Part shown: positions 34,395 to 45,800 of the stretch, piece after piece
Position numbering within the stretch: the first letter of the stretch is position 1
How the letters are laid out: every line of letters starts with the position of its first letter
The notes under the pieces: model-generated
What the model saw: the letters and a program-made list of their open reading frames with translations, nothing else
What the model was told of the DNA's origin: nothing
Database searches by the model: none
NCBI GenBank assembly: GCA_003439945.1
Contig: QVRM01005933.1
Location: forward strand, 176,001-240,000
Length of the DNA stretch: 64,000 nucleotides
Source: Dermanyssus gallinae
Lineage: Eukaryota > Arthropoda > Arachnida > Mesostigmata > Dermanyssidae
Direction of reading: 5' to 3'
Made by a program: the position numbers and the translations under genes

Positions 34395-36500
34395 ATGCGA
34401 GCGAACTCGCCTGATCCCTACATTCGGATCGTGTACCAGGGCGTCGAGCGGTGTACGAAGGTCCGGCCGGAAACACTGGACCCGTACTGGAATGAGCAGA
34501 TTATCGTTGGCCCGGTGACGGACAGGACGGCCATCGAGATCGAGCTCTGGGACTCGGACCCGGCGTCGATCCTGCACGTCCTTGGCGAGATCAAGAAGAT
34601 CCGTTCGAGGACGAGGGTTGAAGATTTACCTGCGCGACCTATTCAAACGGCGTGGCGACGACTTTCTCGGCAGTGTCTCGTTTAAGGCCGACGAATTGGG
34701 CCAAGGTAAGCGTCTGTTCTGTAAAGACGTGATTTTTGCCTCGAAAGCCAGCGGAAAGCTGTCGTTTTACGCCGAGCTGGAGTGCGCCGACGACGATCTG
34801 CCCAGACTTTGCCGTGATCAGTACTTCCTATCGCTGTTCCTGCTGGTCACCGAGATGCCGGACATTCAGCAGCTTTGCTGGAAGCACATACTTTCTGCGT
34901 CGGCTCGCTTGCTGCTACTGCGGCACGGCATGGGTCTGTCGGACGCCATGAGGACGATCTGCCTGTTGCAGGCGGTCCAGAAGTCTGTCGTTAGGTATAG
35001 CCTGCAAATTAACGCCGCCGTAATGTACGATCTGGCACAGTCGCTGACGGCCGTCGATCTCAACGAACTAGAGCGAGCGTGTCTAACGTCCACCTGTGTA
35101 GCCTACAACAAATGGATTCAGGAAAAGCTGACCTTTGACACGTTTTCGACCCATACGCCCGCCGGCCGCCTTCAACTGATGGGCATTCTGGCGTTCAGCT
35201 GGACCCTAGGAGAGCTTGGCTCCTTAGAGTCGCTCAAAATGATCGAGACGGCGATTAACTCGTACATCCTTCGGCTAGCGCGGAACAAAACAAGTGAAAT
35301 AGCCGAACTCAAAGGGCGGCAAGATGTGCTACCTTTCCTGCTGCAAAATCTGAACCGCACGACCCTTCGGTTGCGCGAGCTGGATCGGCTTCTTCATATG
35401 GCTTGGGGCAGGGATCTTGCCGATGTTGCCTCTGACTCGCTCGTCAAATTCGTGCTTAGCTATCAGCAAGATATTAGGCGACTGCGAGATCCCGGCGATG
35501 CTTTAAAGATCTATCAGATTTTCAAAGTATTCTGCGACCACTACAGGCTTCCGACATCGAGGCTAAGCTATTACTTCGCTGACGACACGCTCATCGTCTG
35601 GCTGCAGCAGCTCGAACTCGAGGCTCCATTCTGGTCCCAGTATCTCGTCGGGCAGGACCTGGCCATTACGTCAGCAATCTGCTCGCGAGGTAGCTTGATT
35701 ACGGCGACCTGCGAGGAGTTCTTGTCAAGGCTACGACATACCGTCGGTGGTCTGTACGCACTCTCATCGCGGGCGGCGCCAATCGCCGAAGCCTACAGCA
35801 AAACGCTGTGCTGTTGCGGTCTCGAGTATGTGTCGCGTCTCGCTGACGCCGCCGAACGCTGTCGACATTTCATGGCCGAAGGCTACTCGTCGAGTTTTAG
35901 CCAGCGGATGTGTATAGTAATTAACAATATGGCAAGCGTCTACACGCTGCTGGTCGTCGACCTGCGGGACATCGTCGAATCGCGCGAAGCGTCCGAGCGG
36001 GAACAATGGAAGCATCTCGCCATTAGCGGTGAGGAAATTTTCGACCGCTGGAGTCCGCGACAGCCGTTGAGCAGGATTCGCCGAATCTTCGAGAAGTCGA
36101 CGAGGGAGTTTGCCGAACGTCTCGCCGGTGACCTGTCCGAGATCATCGGACGGGTCTGCGAAAGCAAAGACACCAAAGATCTCTACCGCGCCACCAACCG
36201 CCTGAGCCAGCTGCTGACGGCGATGTTCGACGAGATGCGCACCTGGACGTACGTCTCCATTTTTCGACTGCTCATCGAACGCGTGTACGAGATCGTGCTC
36301 GACAATCTCGTCGACATTCTCGAGAGCGCGCGAACGGCCAAACCCGACGACGAGTTCCCTGTCCTGCCACGTGCCGTCTACGAATGCTGCGATATCCTCG
36401 AAGCGTTTTTCTTCGACGCCGACTACGCTCTGCCGGCGTACAAGGTGAAGACGCCAAAACTTGCCTGGGCACGCCTGATCGCAAACCGACTTTCGGGAAA
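34395..36500 (+). CDS. BAIAP3 / Unc13-4 (staccato)-like protein, C2 plus MUN exon, partial, one frameshift
   Basis: The family tethers and primes secretory vesicles: C2 domains bind Ca2+ and lipid, and the MUN domain acts on SNARE assembly. Frame one (34395 to about 34616) gives the C2 half: NSPDPYIRIVYQG, LDPYWNEQIIVG and IEIELWDSD, with loop aspartates kept. Frame two (34615 to 36500) resumes at GLKIYLRDLFKRRG, DDFLGSVSF, as in the BAIAP3 C2A insert, then runs about 630 codons. An MHD1-like FSQRMCIVINNMASVY is near 35900, and an MHD2-like LLIERVYEIVLDNL near 36271 is followed by AFFFDADYALPAYKV. One extra base near 34600-34620 links the frames. The exon starts after CAG and ends AAA|GTAAAC; the frame would stop at TAA 36502 if unspliced. 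The apparent TTG start at 34582 is not real. The N-terminus and C2B are missing. High GC3 contrasts with the flanks. Confidence 0.9.
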
Positions 36501-36506
36501 GTAAAC
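36501..36506 (+). other. predicted splice donor of the Unc13-4 exon
   Basis: AAA|GTAAAC. It lies where the MUN homology ends; family members continue with a C2B domain, so splicing onward is expected. Confidence 0.6.
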
Positions 36507-38633
36507 TCCAATTGACGCCCAATGCGTAACGCGTTGGCCGTTGCTACTGGTAATGCCGTTGTACTGTTGCCGCGTCGCCATAATCCATTACACAGCATCC
36601 GGCAGCAGTGTCAGTTAACAACAACAACAACCGTCATCATCATAATTCGTCTGTCATACGTGGTTATATGTCACATTTCAGCGTAGGTCAGCTGTTAACG
36701 CTTTCACGTAGGTCAGCTCTTAGCGCTCTCCGATTGTATTGACACCGATGTACACGCATTGCTGGCTTAGAGGCACAATGCAGTCATCCATCATAGTTTT
36801 CACTAGGTGTGTATCTATCTATCTATCTTTCGTTCTATCTATTAAGTCAGTCTCACGTAGGCCAAATGTCGCCAGTCGTTGCTGTTGCTATTCTTCATTA
36901 TCTGTTCATATCAATAAATCTGTAAGCTGCATTGCTCGCAAAGTGACGACACGTCGTTTTGAAACTGGGGCTCGCTGTGGGTTGTCTAGGAACTGTTGCA
37001 GGTAGACGATGCTTCTCTTCTCGCAGCGGTTTTGGCGCCCAGAACGAGATTGAAGGTGTATTCTCTGTATGTTTTCGTCTACTTTTGTGAGCGAGTAGAT
37101 GTGAGGCAAAGGCAATCCCAATCAATATAGCAATACAATGACAATCTTGCGTTGGCTTGCAAATGTTTCTACTATGTTGGTTAAGAAATGTTGAGTGTTT
37201 TATTGGCACTTTTGCCAGGGGTCTGTACGTAACTAATAGGGTCAATCGCCAACCCCGCATTTTCTATATGTTTGCAAAATGTAAACAACAAGAGGCCTGC
37301 GAGTTACAGTATATAAAGCAAGTAGATCTCATCAATAACCGACTAAACGTGATGTGCTCGTGTGAGGTCCGCACTGCTCTGACTTCACCCAGCCATATAT
37401 ACATACGCTGCTTCCGTCTATATATATATATATATATATGCACGCTGCCTTTACCTAGCTATCGGCAGGACGACGTCTTCGAGACGACAATCTTTACGCC
37501 TGGCAGCCTGGAGTCGTTGGGCCAACAGATGACGAATAGGTCATCATCACTAGAAGGATCATCTATCCGATGGGTAGGAATTCTCCTGTATATGAATACA
37601 TACCATTGTCCACCACGTTCGGCCATTATACGATCGACGTGTGGTGGTGGCGTTCCCGCCGCCGCTGCTGCTGTACAGCCTTAAAAGCATCATATACTTA
37701 CTCATTATAAATCCAGTGGCATTATAAAAGACTGACGATAATGATACTTCAGACCCAGATTAGCTAGCGGAAGTTCCGTTTACCGGACGGAACTTGCCCG
37801 CTGAGCGGATGGTCGCCCTCGTTACTACTCTGGTCAATAACAACGTAACGCCTACAAGTAATCGTGATCGCAGTAAAACAGTGTTGTGGTAGTAGAAGCA
37901 GTAGCAATTGTTGTTGGTTAGTTGTAGAAGTTCTGGTAGTAATCGCTGCTTTACGCGCAGCTGGGGCAGCCGGCCACCGCGTCCTTGTTGACGTCGGGGT
38001 CGACGTTCAGGATTGGCTATGGCGGTCTGCACTCGAGACGGACACCCTATTAGACTCGACCCCTCCAGACGTCTGCCGACCTCTACAGCGCACGGCGCTC
38101 GTATTACACGGAAACGTTGGACGACGCTGCAAATAACAAGAAAAGAGTGCCTAAAGCTCACGGAGCGACGCGAATAACTCGAACGAAGACGTCGTAATAA
38201 GGCAATGCGTCACCGTCAACAGCGACGTCCGAACAGCAGTCACACCGGGCTAGCTACACCAGGCGTTCCAGATGTTCGTAATCCCAGTAGGGCCCCTGTT
38301 TGGAGTTTGGGGTAAGGGTTGAATGATTAAGGCTTAACGCTCGGGGGGGGTGGGGAGCAACGAGCTTTGGTTAATTAAACATACGATTTGCGCGCGTCTA
38401 CAGACACGAGTTGACCGATAGATAGATAGATAGTTAGATACGAAGGCAGCCGGACACAGACGGACAGCCTTCACAGACACACAGACAAACACACTAGATA
38501 GATACGCAGTCCAGCTGGCTGAACGTGCAGTGGCGCTTCAGATAATCCTTTGAGCTAACCCGACTGGAGTGCATTCTCGCAAATCGATGAAATGTATCGC
38601 GGCTTACTCGCGGCCTCAGTTGGCGACTCCACA
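36507..38633. other. presumed intron or spacer
   Basis: A 25-bp spaced repeat cgtaggtcagct occurs at 36682 and 36707. A CAA run lies at 36618-36632 and a TA array at 37419-37440. The C2B exon was not found. Frames at 37157-37684 and 37760-38161 have no known domain. Confidence 0.4.
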
Positions 38634-39113
38634 AGGGTTTGCCTCCAGGCGGTCGCCGTTACGAAATCCGGAGTCTAGTTGCACGCGCTTTTAAGCATCC
38701 AACTGGGTGACCTCTTGGGCGGCAAAACGACCCAAATTAGGACAGGTCTTCGTCTCGGCTGTGACCTTGTCTCCACCCATCAATGCAAATGTGATTAACC
38801 CGTTAGGCGTTACGTGCTATCGCGCATCATCGGTGCCCGACGGTGTGGCAGGCACGCCGCTATTAACGATACCTTTGGCCGAGCGCTCCGGTCTAGCAGA
38901 TTCCGCTGCATTCTAGAGCCCCAGAGTCTCTCCGCTGAGAATCACACAAGCGTCCGAACGTTTACCTCCTGCAGTCAGTGCAGATTGCTTATCTGGGACG
39001 TCACAGTCATCGACTTGTTAATAAGTTCTACGATTGACGGCAGTGTGGCCTTTAGCAGGGTGGCGACTACATTGAGGTCTTATTGGCAACTGTTCAGCAC
39101 CGGCACGTGCTAA
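38634..39113 (+). pseudogene. LINE pol connection and C-terminal region, copy F (VQRGNAAS family)
   Basis: One frame with two stops reads SGV*LHALLSIQLGD, then TGLRLGCDLVSTHQCKCD, a TAA, then IIGARRCGRHAAINDTFGRA, CILEPQSLS and LLIWDVTVIDLL. These match in order the family's GDWLHALP, VGLRLGxxLCxPHxCxCG, GRHxRHxxLNDxIxRAL, EPxGL and WDxTVxDTLA blocks. The zinc-like C-x-C pair is kept. Homology fades at the stop at 39111. This is the region between the RT of copy G and the C-terminal tails of copies A-D. Confidence 0.85.
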
Positions 39114-39314
39114 CAGAGCAACCAAGGTTTAGCCAGTTGTTAGAGAGAACCATTTGACCCGTTGGTAGTGTAGTAGACAGACACAAACACAGACCTACAA
39201 GCAGACGCATATTTTCCGGCAAAACGCAAGGGACCGCAAACGAAAAGTAGAGAGAGACAGAAGGGATGGAGGGGGGCAATATGTACACAACAGCAAAATT
39301 ATTTATATATTTAT

Positions 39315-39315
<1 letters not shown>
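39114..39315. other. spacer
   Basis: Nothing recognised apart from short CA/GA-rich words. Confidence 0.4.

Positions 39316-39379
<64 letters not shown>
39316..39379. repeat. (TA)n array
   Basis: About 64 bp, flanks not inverted. Confidence 0.96.
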
Positions 39380-39383
<4 letters not shown>

Positions 39384-39761
39384 TCTTAAAACAATTGAAC
39401 GCGTTTTGGGTTCCCTCTGATGACGCCACCCTTGGGTTTGAAGTCTACAGCCAAAAGTACAGGTTCCCGATCATTTGTTAGATTATGCCACTTTTGCTTA
39501 AGATCGTGAACGACATGAAGCTTTGCGTTTTGCGTGAGACGACATGCGTTATCAACGGGGCATGGCTGTGTGGGTCAGCACGAGATTGACACGAGGTGGC
39601 GCACCATCTAAAAAATCATTTCGGTCACGTTTACTGCTTTGACCTTCATCATCACCAGCAACTCCATCACTATCACGATTGCCAGCACGGCCATCTACCA
39701 CGGACCTTAACAGACGTCCTCACGTAATTCCTTCGTCGACCGCTTCCCTCGTCTTCTTCAA

Positions 39762-39830
39762 TTAAAGAGCGAGGAACGGCAGCCGCGACAGCGTCTTATA
39801 GACGTCCGAGCGCCAATACTTGTCGAAGCG
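39762..39830 (-). CDS. possible terminal coding exon, unknown protein
   Basis: On the minus strand, a pyrimidine-rich stretch and GGAG precede RFDKYWRSDVYKTLSRLPFL and a TAA. Codon choice is GC3-rich like the Unc13-4 exon and unlike nearby spacer. The frame stays open upstream to about 39917. No family was recognised and no partner exon was found. Confidence 0.2.
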   Translation of the reverse strand, partial: RFDKYWRSDVYKTLSRLPFLAL

Positions 39831-40686
39831 CTCCACGTCGAAGCGAAAAAAGGCGAAAAGCCGGTAGCTACGTCCCGTACGTGGACATAGGAAACATTTA
39901 TAGGACACAGGAGTGAGCGATCAAAAGGAGTGCAAATATCGATCGAACAAGAACACTAAGTCGACGTAAAGTGCTACCCAAAGGCTAGGAGCTTGTTATC
40001 ATCATCGGCGGCGACTGCCCTTGAGACCGCCTGGTGCCCGCCTATATGTACATGTTCAGGGCCGGGCCCTCACATGCGACAACCTATAGGAGGACAAATC
40101 AATTCACCGCTTTCAAAGCCCACACCTCGTTGCGCTGCCGCGTGGACCTTACATGCTAATAGCCTCTCATCGAGACACAGTTCATGCAGTAGACAAACTA
40201 CTTACGCAGATACTGACACCGTCTACCGAACAAGCAGACCCAAGAAAAGTAAGGGTGACGAATGTCCGCATGTATACTAGTAGTGCCTTGCCGCACCAGC
40301 CGCCATGTGTTGCCATGTTATGGTTTCTGCATCTTCAGCATCTACGCACCACCTAACCAGTAGTAATGGGTAATTGGGCGTAAAAGCCAAAATACAAGAA
40401 TTTCAAAGAATTTGATTGATACATTCTTGAGAAATATCTTCAACACAACGTTTGTTCTGCTTTGAGCTAACGTAGAATGCAATTTAACAAATGCATTTTG
40501 TTCAAACGCGCAGGTATGATTGGTTTGTCAATAGGAAGACTAGGGCTCTCGCAATCACAGGTAAACATATGTCCAAAAAAAAATTGATAAAAAACTCTTC
40601 GTAATTTTGTTCTCACTCCAAAAGAAGATATTTCCGCCTCTTTTTCCATTAGGAAAAAAATGTTTGACGAATTCAAGAGGACGGAA
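39831..40686. other. spacer
   Basis: No gene recognised. Confidence 0.4.
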
Positions 40687-40705
40687 ATATATATATATAT
40701 ATATA
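40687..40705. repeat. (TA)n array
   Basis: Short array about 130 bases before dispersed repeat Y copy 1. Confidence 0.88.
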
Positions 40706-40835
40706 GTACAGGTCACCAGCTATCATTTAGACCATTCAATACGTAAGCAAGGCTGGCACCCGTGAAATGGCAGTAGTCGGCAGAAAAAAAAATATATACG
40801 ACAATTTGTCAAGGCACGAGTTTGTAACATCAGAC

Positions 40836-40930
40836 ATGTTTGTCACGTATTCTGCTCTTAACCAAGGCACGAAATCACGAAAAATATACGCGCCACGGCA
40901 CTGATGACACAAGACGGCGACGACAGGTGC
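40836..40930 (+). repeat. dispersed repeat Y, copy 1
   Basis: Shares atgtttgtcacgtattctgc and cacgaaaaatatacg blocks, in order and spacing, with 42744-42835. Unknown family. Confidence 0.6.
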
Positions 40931-41035
40931 TCTCAAAGAGGTCAGAAGTGATACTTTCCTGTGAGCCACGCACTATTGTGCTGGTGGTCGTGTGGATGAA
41001 TGTAATGCCGCTGTTGCAGGAAACAGGACGTCTGT

Positions 41036-41119
41036 GAGAAGTCTTGTTTCGTGAGACAAGACTTCTCAAAGAAGTCTTGTCTTTGAGAAGAGATTCTTTC
41101 ACTTCTCAAAGACAAGACT
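41036..41119. repeat. cluster of nested hairpins
   Basis: A 12-bp perfect stem (41036-41047 with 41056-41067) is followed by an 18-bp perfect stem (41073-41090 with 41102-41119, 11-base loop). The two share the word aagtcttgt, so alternative pairings between them also exist. Confidence 0.93.
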
Positions 41120-41212
41120 TGTCTTTGTCTCTGAGACGCAACACTAAAAAAAATGTTGACCATTTTATATATAATCTAATATAAATAAAATCTAATATAA
41201 AAATCAATAATC

Positions 41213-41240
41213 AATTTTTATATTGATCAATATAAAAATT
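41213..41240. repeat. 28-bp perfect palindrome, AT-only arms
   Basis: aatttttatattga followed directly by its reverse complement, in a very AT-rich stretch (41160-41260). Confidence 0.95.
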
Positions 41241-41942
41241 TTATCAATGATCAACAAATCCGTGACACTCATATTGTTGCCCGACCTAGGAGCACAAAAT
41301 GTGCGGTTGCGGAGATAACTAGTCCTCTTATACAGAAACTAAGCACATCTATGTTCGTGAAAAAAATCGGAAGAGTATATAACGCCGGTCAGAAGATGCG
41401 ATATGGTCGTTTAGAAAAGAAATTTAGCAAATATTTAAGTTATGGTACTAGCTTGCACGTCCAATATCTCAAAAGCATAACTCTACGACCTTTACTGCGC
41501 TCTAAACTAACACAATCGGGCAAATGCGCATTTCATGATGCGATCATTTTGCTACCGCGATTGCGAAGTTATTAAATTTTTTTCAGAGATTACATCGAGA
41601 TCAAGTGCATGTATAAATGACTAAGAGTGATTTATCTGATAGAGTAGGTTATTTATCATCATTGTATCATCACACAGATAGCAATTAACTATGTATCTGG
41701 TATAAACGTGGCGATTGTTACATGCAAAACCAGACCAGGGATTAAAGGCCCTAAAAATATCCAGGTTTCCAATCTCTCGTCGGACTTGTTAACTTTATTT
41801 TCCTATTTCGAAACGAAGCTTCCGAATGGTACTGTACGCAGCGTCTTCCACCTCAATCTAACTATCTCAACAACCGGTAAGTGGCCTGACAGTAAGTACA
41901 CAAAGCGGCTCCTTGACCGCATTGACACGAAAAGTACTTGTT
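41241..41942. other. spacer
   Basis: No gene recognised. The frame 41708-42082 (+) is the opposite strand of the LINE fragment that follows. Confidence 0.45.
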
Positions 41943-42471
41943 TCATGTACATTGCGAAACACCTTTCAAACAAATCAAGCTTTCCCGAGCGAGGTGTCCC
42001 CATACCCTGTCAAGACCATACATCATCCTGGGACTCGTCCCAGTATAATAAAACAGAAGCCCCAGACGCCGGAAGGAGTTGAGAAGTTCGAAGAATTGGT
42101 CGCCGCAACGTCTAACGTTTTTGGCAGCCAATCGATCTCCTCCTCTGAAGTCTACAGCCTTGGTCTTCATGGCGTTTGTTTCCAGCCCCCTTAGAACAAG
42201 GAACACCTTTGCCAGAGAAGTGAAGCGCTTGATAGCACCCAGGTCGTAGTGGTGAGCGACCACTATGTCATTTGCCTACATCACAACTATGGTCTTCTGG
42301 AACTCCTGTCAAATATAGTTGACCAAATCGCCAAGCAGAAGAGTGAAGAACCCGCAGCTCAGTAGGTCGTCCCCCTTTAGGAGTTCCCACATTCCGCCTT
42401 ACCCGCGACACTTCCTGCTCACCCAGTACCAATAAGGTGTCCTCTTTAAGGAAGCACGAAGTTACGCTCAC
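41943..42471 (-). pseudogene. LINE reverse-transcriptase fragment (FRGG-type family)
   Basis: On the minus strand, EVSRVRRNVGTPKG shifts frame into DDLLSCGFFTLLLGDLVNYI (the GVxQGDPLSPLLFxLxxNDL block). A stop-interrupted ANDIVVAHHYDLG follows (the YADDIVV block, here with the first D changed to N). Then come KTKAVDFRGGDRLAAKN and FELLNSFRRLGLLF, the family's FRxGGRLA and NSFxYLG blocks. The order and spacing are as in complete elements. Broken frames and the altered active site show it is dead. Confidence 0.82.
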
Positions 42472-42659
42472 AACAGAGCTACCAACCCCTGCCTGTAGGC
42501 TATTTTTACATGCACTCAGTCATGACATGCTCTCCGGGAAACCTAAACTTCTCCGTAACCACAAATCGAATCGCCATACGTTTGGTAACAAAATGATCGC
42601 TCTAAAATGCATACTTTACATGTCATGAGATTCTAATTTTGAGGTATTGGACGTGAAAG

Positions 42660-42726
42660 TTACAAATATTTCTAAGGGACCCTGTATATATATATATATA
42701 GGGTCCATGATATATATTTGTAAATG
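42660..42726. repeat. inverted repeat around a TA array
   Basis: ggaccct (42677-42683) and agggtcc (42700-42706) flank the array exactly. A weaker match (ttacaaatat against atatttgtaaat) extends the arms outward to about 42660 and 42726. Confidence 0.75.
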
Positions 42727-42743
42727 ACTAGTTTCCAACGGAA

Positions 42744-42835
42744 GATATGTGTGTCACGTTTTCTGCTTGTCATTGGGGCCAATCACGAAAAATTTACGTG
42801 CCCTCACACTGACGACGTGCACGGCCACAGGTCGT
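42744..42835 (+). repeat. dispersed repeat Y, copy 2
   Basis: Partner of 40836-40930, same strand. Confidence 0.6.
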
Positions 42836-45800
42836 GGAGATTATATTGGCGGAAGGGCATAGTGGCCCACTTAGCTGTCCTTTCTCTCCAACGAGGTCCC
42901 TATAAGACCTATGAGATCAACGATAAATGGCAGCCAATGTAGCAACAACAGCAACCATAACCTCAAAAGCAGCAATATAAACAATAGCAATAAGCAGCAA
43001 CAGCAACAATAACAACACCAATAATGAAAGCAATAACAAAAACACCAACCAGAGCACTAATGACAAATTAGCGTAATGACGTAATTAATAGGCGCTTCTG
43101 CGATCTTAATGAACAGCAAAGACTCTAATTCCACGAGAGGAGGGCGCATGGGGGCGAGAAAACAAGCGAAAAAAGCTGGAGTGATGGGACGGAACAGGAA
43201 GGGGCGCGATGATGCGCATACACGTAGGCCACTCTGGATGTAGTAGACTATGTGGATGAGGGTTACCCGAGGTGCATCAACACTGTTTTTATCATTGTTG
43301 TTGCACGCACCAGTCAGACAGTGAGAGGCTTGAGCTACTCCCAACTCACCCCAATAGTCTACATAGGCACACAGACGAGCGTGTGTACGCGAAGTACGCT
43401 CGCGTAGGCTATTTGTGCTTGCTGCTAAGGTGACTTTTGCATCACGACACGCTCCGCCTCCTTCCCACGGAACCACAGATCGAGGGACTGCGTCTAGACA
43501 GAGATGAGAAATATCGTAACTGGAGTTGCTGAATCAGGAACCGGATTAGGGGATGGATGCTCGGTAAGGAATTAAGGCTGCCCCCTGTCAGCCGGACAAG
43601 AATAAGCACCTAGTGTATATTATGCTTGCTCCATCCAGCACGCTGACACGATTAATTTCGCTCGTTCGTGCATAGTCGGCATGAAGGCACGGTGGAGGCC
43701 GAGCTTGTAAGCTTCACTTGTAAGCGATTACTAATTACCAACAATAATACATTTAGTGTCTTACTGTGCCAACTGCGAGTGCGGCAAGTGCTATGTTTCA
43801 ACAATGTTATTATTGCGCGCGGTCGTCGAAACGTGTCTAAGTGCATCCGCCTAAGAAGCTTTGACGGTCGTGTGTAAAGTTGCAACTTTCCTTGATATTA
43901 TTACTTTGCTACTTACGTTACCTCTGCTGCTGCTGCTGCTGCTGGGAGGAAGACGACTCTCTTTAGAAGGAAAGGAAAGCGACGAGAAGGCAGAGGATTT
44001 GCTGCTGTTGTTGTTGAGCGCGCGCACTTGTCCAGCTTCATCAACAACAACAACAACAACAAAAAGACGACGATGACGACGGAGTAAACGAACAGCTCGT
44101 AAGACCGTCGTAGTGTATGTCGCACGAAAGGTAAGTAAGTACTCTTCCCTCAGGGACGAGAAAAACACGACCAAAGCGACCGCGACGGGGCGAGTATATA
44201 ATCGACGGCCATTTGCCATAGCAGGGCAGCCACTACATGCGTCGAGTGGTTGGTGCTGCTTCGAGGGGTGGGCTGGTGGGCAGAGACACGGTACGATGGA
44301 ATGAATTTGGCTCGATGGATTTCGCTTCCTTTTCCCGAACTCCGCCTGCCCGACCTGGATCCCTCCCCCGCCCCCACGTCCTGGATCTGCTGCAAACAGA
44401 ACTGATGATTGAACGACAGCAGGACGACGAGTCCGCGTGTGAGCTTTGTCGCCCTGGTATGCGGGCAACGGCGGACCCCCGATGAGGCAAGACGAAGAAT
44501 AAATAACGGACTACTACTGCTGCTGCTGCTGCTGTACAGTCTTCGGTCCTGTGGACGTCCTGCACCTCTTGCCGGTTCTGTCCGCGCGTGGGCAGGCATT
44601 CAAGCTGGGCAGGCGGTGCGGGAACCTCTCAGCTCAACCGGCCTTGCCTAAGTGGCTGCCAGAGGGATGCGGCTTTGGCTAGTGTAAATGCAGTGTTCTG
44701 GTAGTAGTATTCGGTAGTAGCGGGCGTATTTATTACTAGTCGCAGTGACAAAAGGCAGTGAGTGTTCCAGCAAGTTCATTACTTGCGCTGCACGTATATA
44801 GACAAACATGAACTTTGTGCCTGTTTTGATCGACCCATCATCACCGCTCACCACCATCAGCAGTTGCCAATCATTCAATTGTCTCAACTTTTACTTTTGC
44901 TTCCTCTGTATATTTTGGCGTGTCGGTGAATAAATACCACGCCACGACGAGTGGCAAAGGAAGCAATTCTGCGACTTTCGCCAGTCACCCTGCTTGCAAT
45001 CCTGCGATACCTACTGATCGCGACGAAGCTCAGAACAAACGATGCTTCTTTTTTCGATGTATCTCGACCCGTGCCAAATGCGTGCTACTGGCTTACTTTA
45101 AGTATGTGATTTTAGGAAATTCAGCTCTCATGATGTTGAATTGATGTCATTACGCTAGTGAAGCATAAGCATACCATTCGGACGTATATCTATATGTATA
45201 ACACTGATGTGCAAAACGATTTGTGCGTATACGTTGTACAGCTCTATTCCCTTTAGGCTTGCCTACAATTCTAACTTTTAGAAAGAAAATAAAGCGCTGT
45301 ACCAGTAGTGGTAGCGGTTAGCGCAGCTGGGTTGGCCTAGCAGCAGGTGTGCTATTTCTGCCGTCGTTGCCGCACCAGGCCCTGCAGAGCCCAACTGAAA
45401 GGCTAGCCCGAAAGCACCCAACGACGATTTGCCAGACGACACCGATCGGGTCAACACCTAGGTTTGTCCACTCCGCCACTACGCTTTACTTCTTAAAGTT
45501 ACTCTGTTTTCTACTACGCTGTGTCCTACAGTGACAGGACAGGCTCTGGTCGCTTATCCTGGTCTGACCTTTCAATCGTCAGCGTCGTCGTCGACAGGCC
45601 GCCGACTAAAAGCCGTCGGCCTGAAAACTTTTACGCAAAGCGCATTTCCAATTCTTGGAGGAAGACCTTGAACTCCTGGTCCACGTTGCTGCTGCTGCTG
45701 CTGCCGCCGCATGCTGTCATCATCACCATCATCACAATAATTTCCTTCAGCATCACCATCAGAATGATGATCATCGTCTTTGCCACTTCTGTGTCGCTCT

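Noticed and set aside
37442..37540. Possible C2B exon of the Unc13-4 gene (DDVFETTIFTPGSLESLG)
   Set aside because: The acceptor is plausible, but there is no DPF/V-type C2 signature and no matching donor.
43851..44468. 205-codon minus-strand frame
   Set aside because: It lacks an ATG at its start and runs through CTG and CAA tracts that produce Ser and Val homopolymers; no domain was seen.
45300..45360. tRNA gene suspected from an A-box-like tagcgcagctgggttgg
   Set aside because: No B box follows at tRNA distance and no cloverleaf can be drawn.
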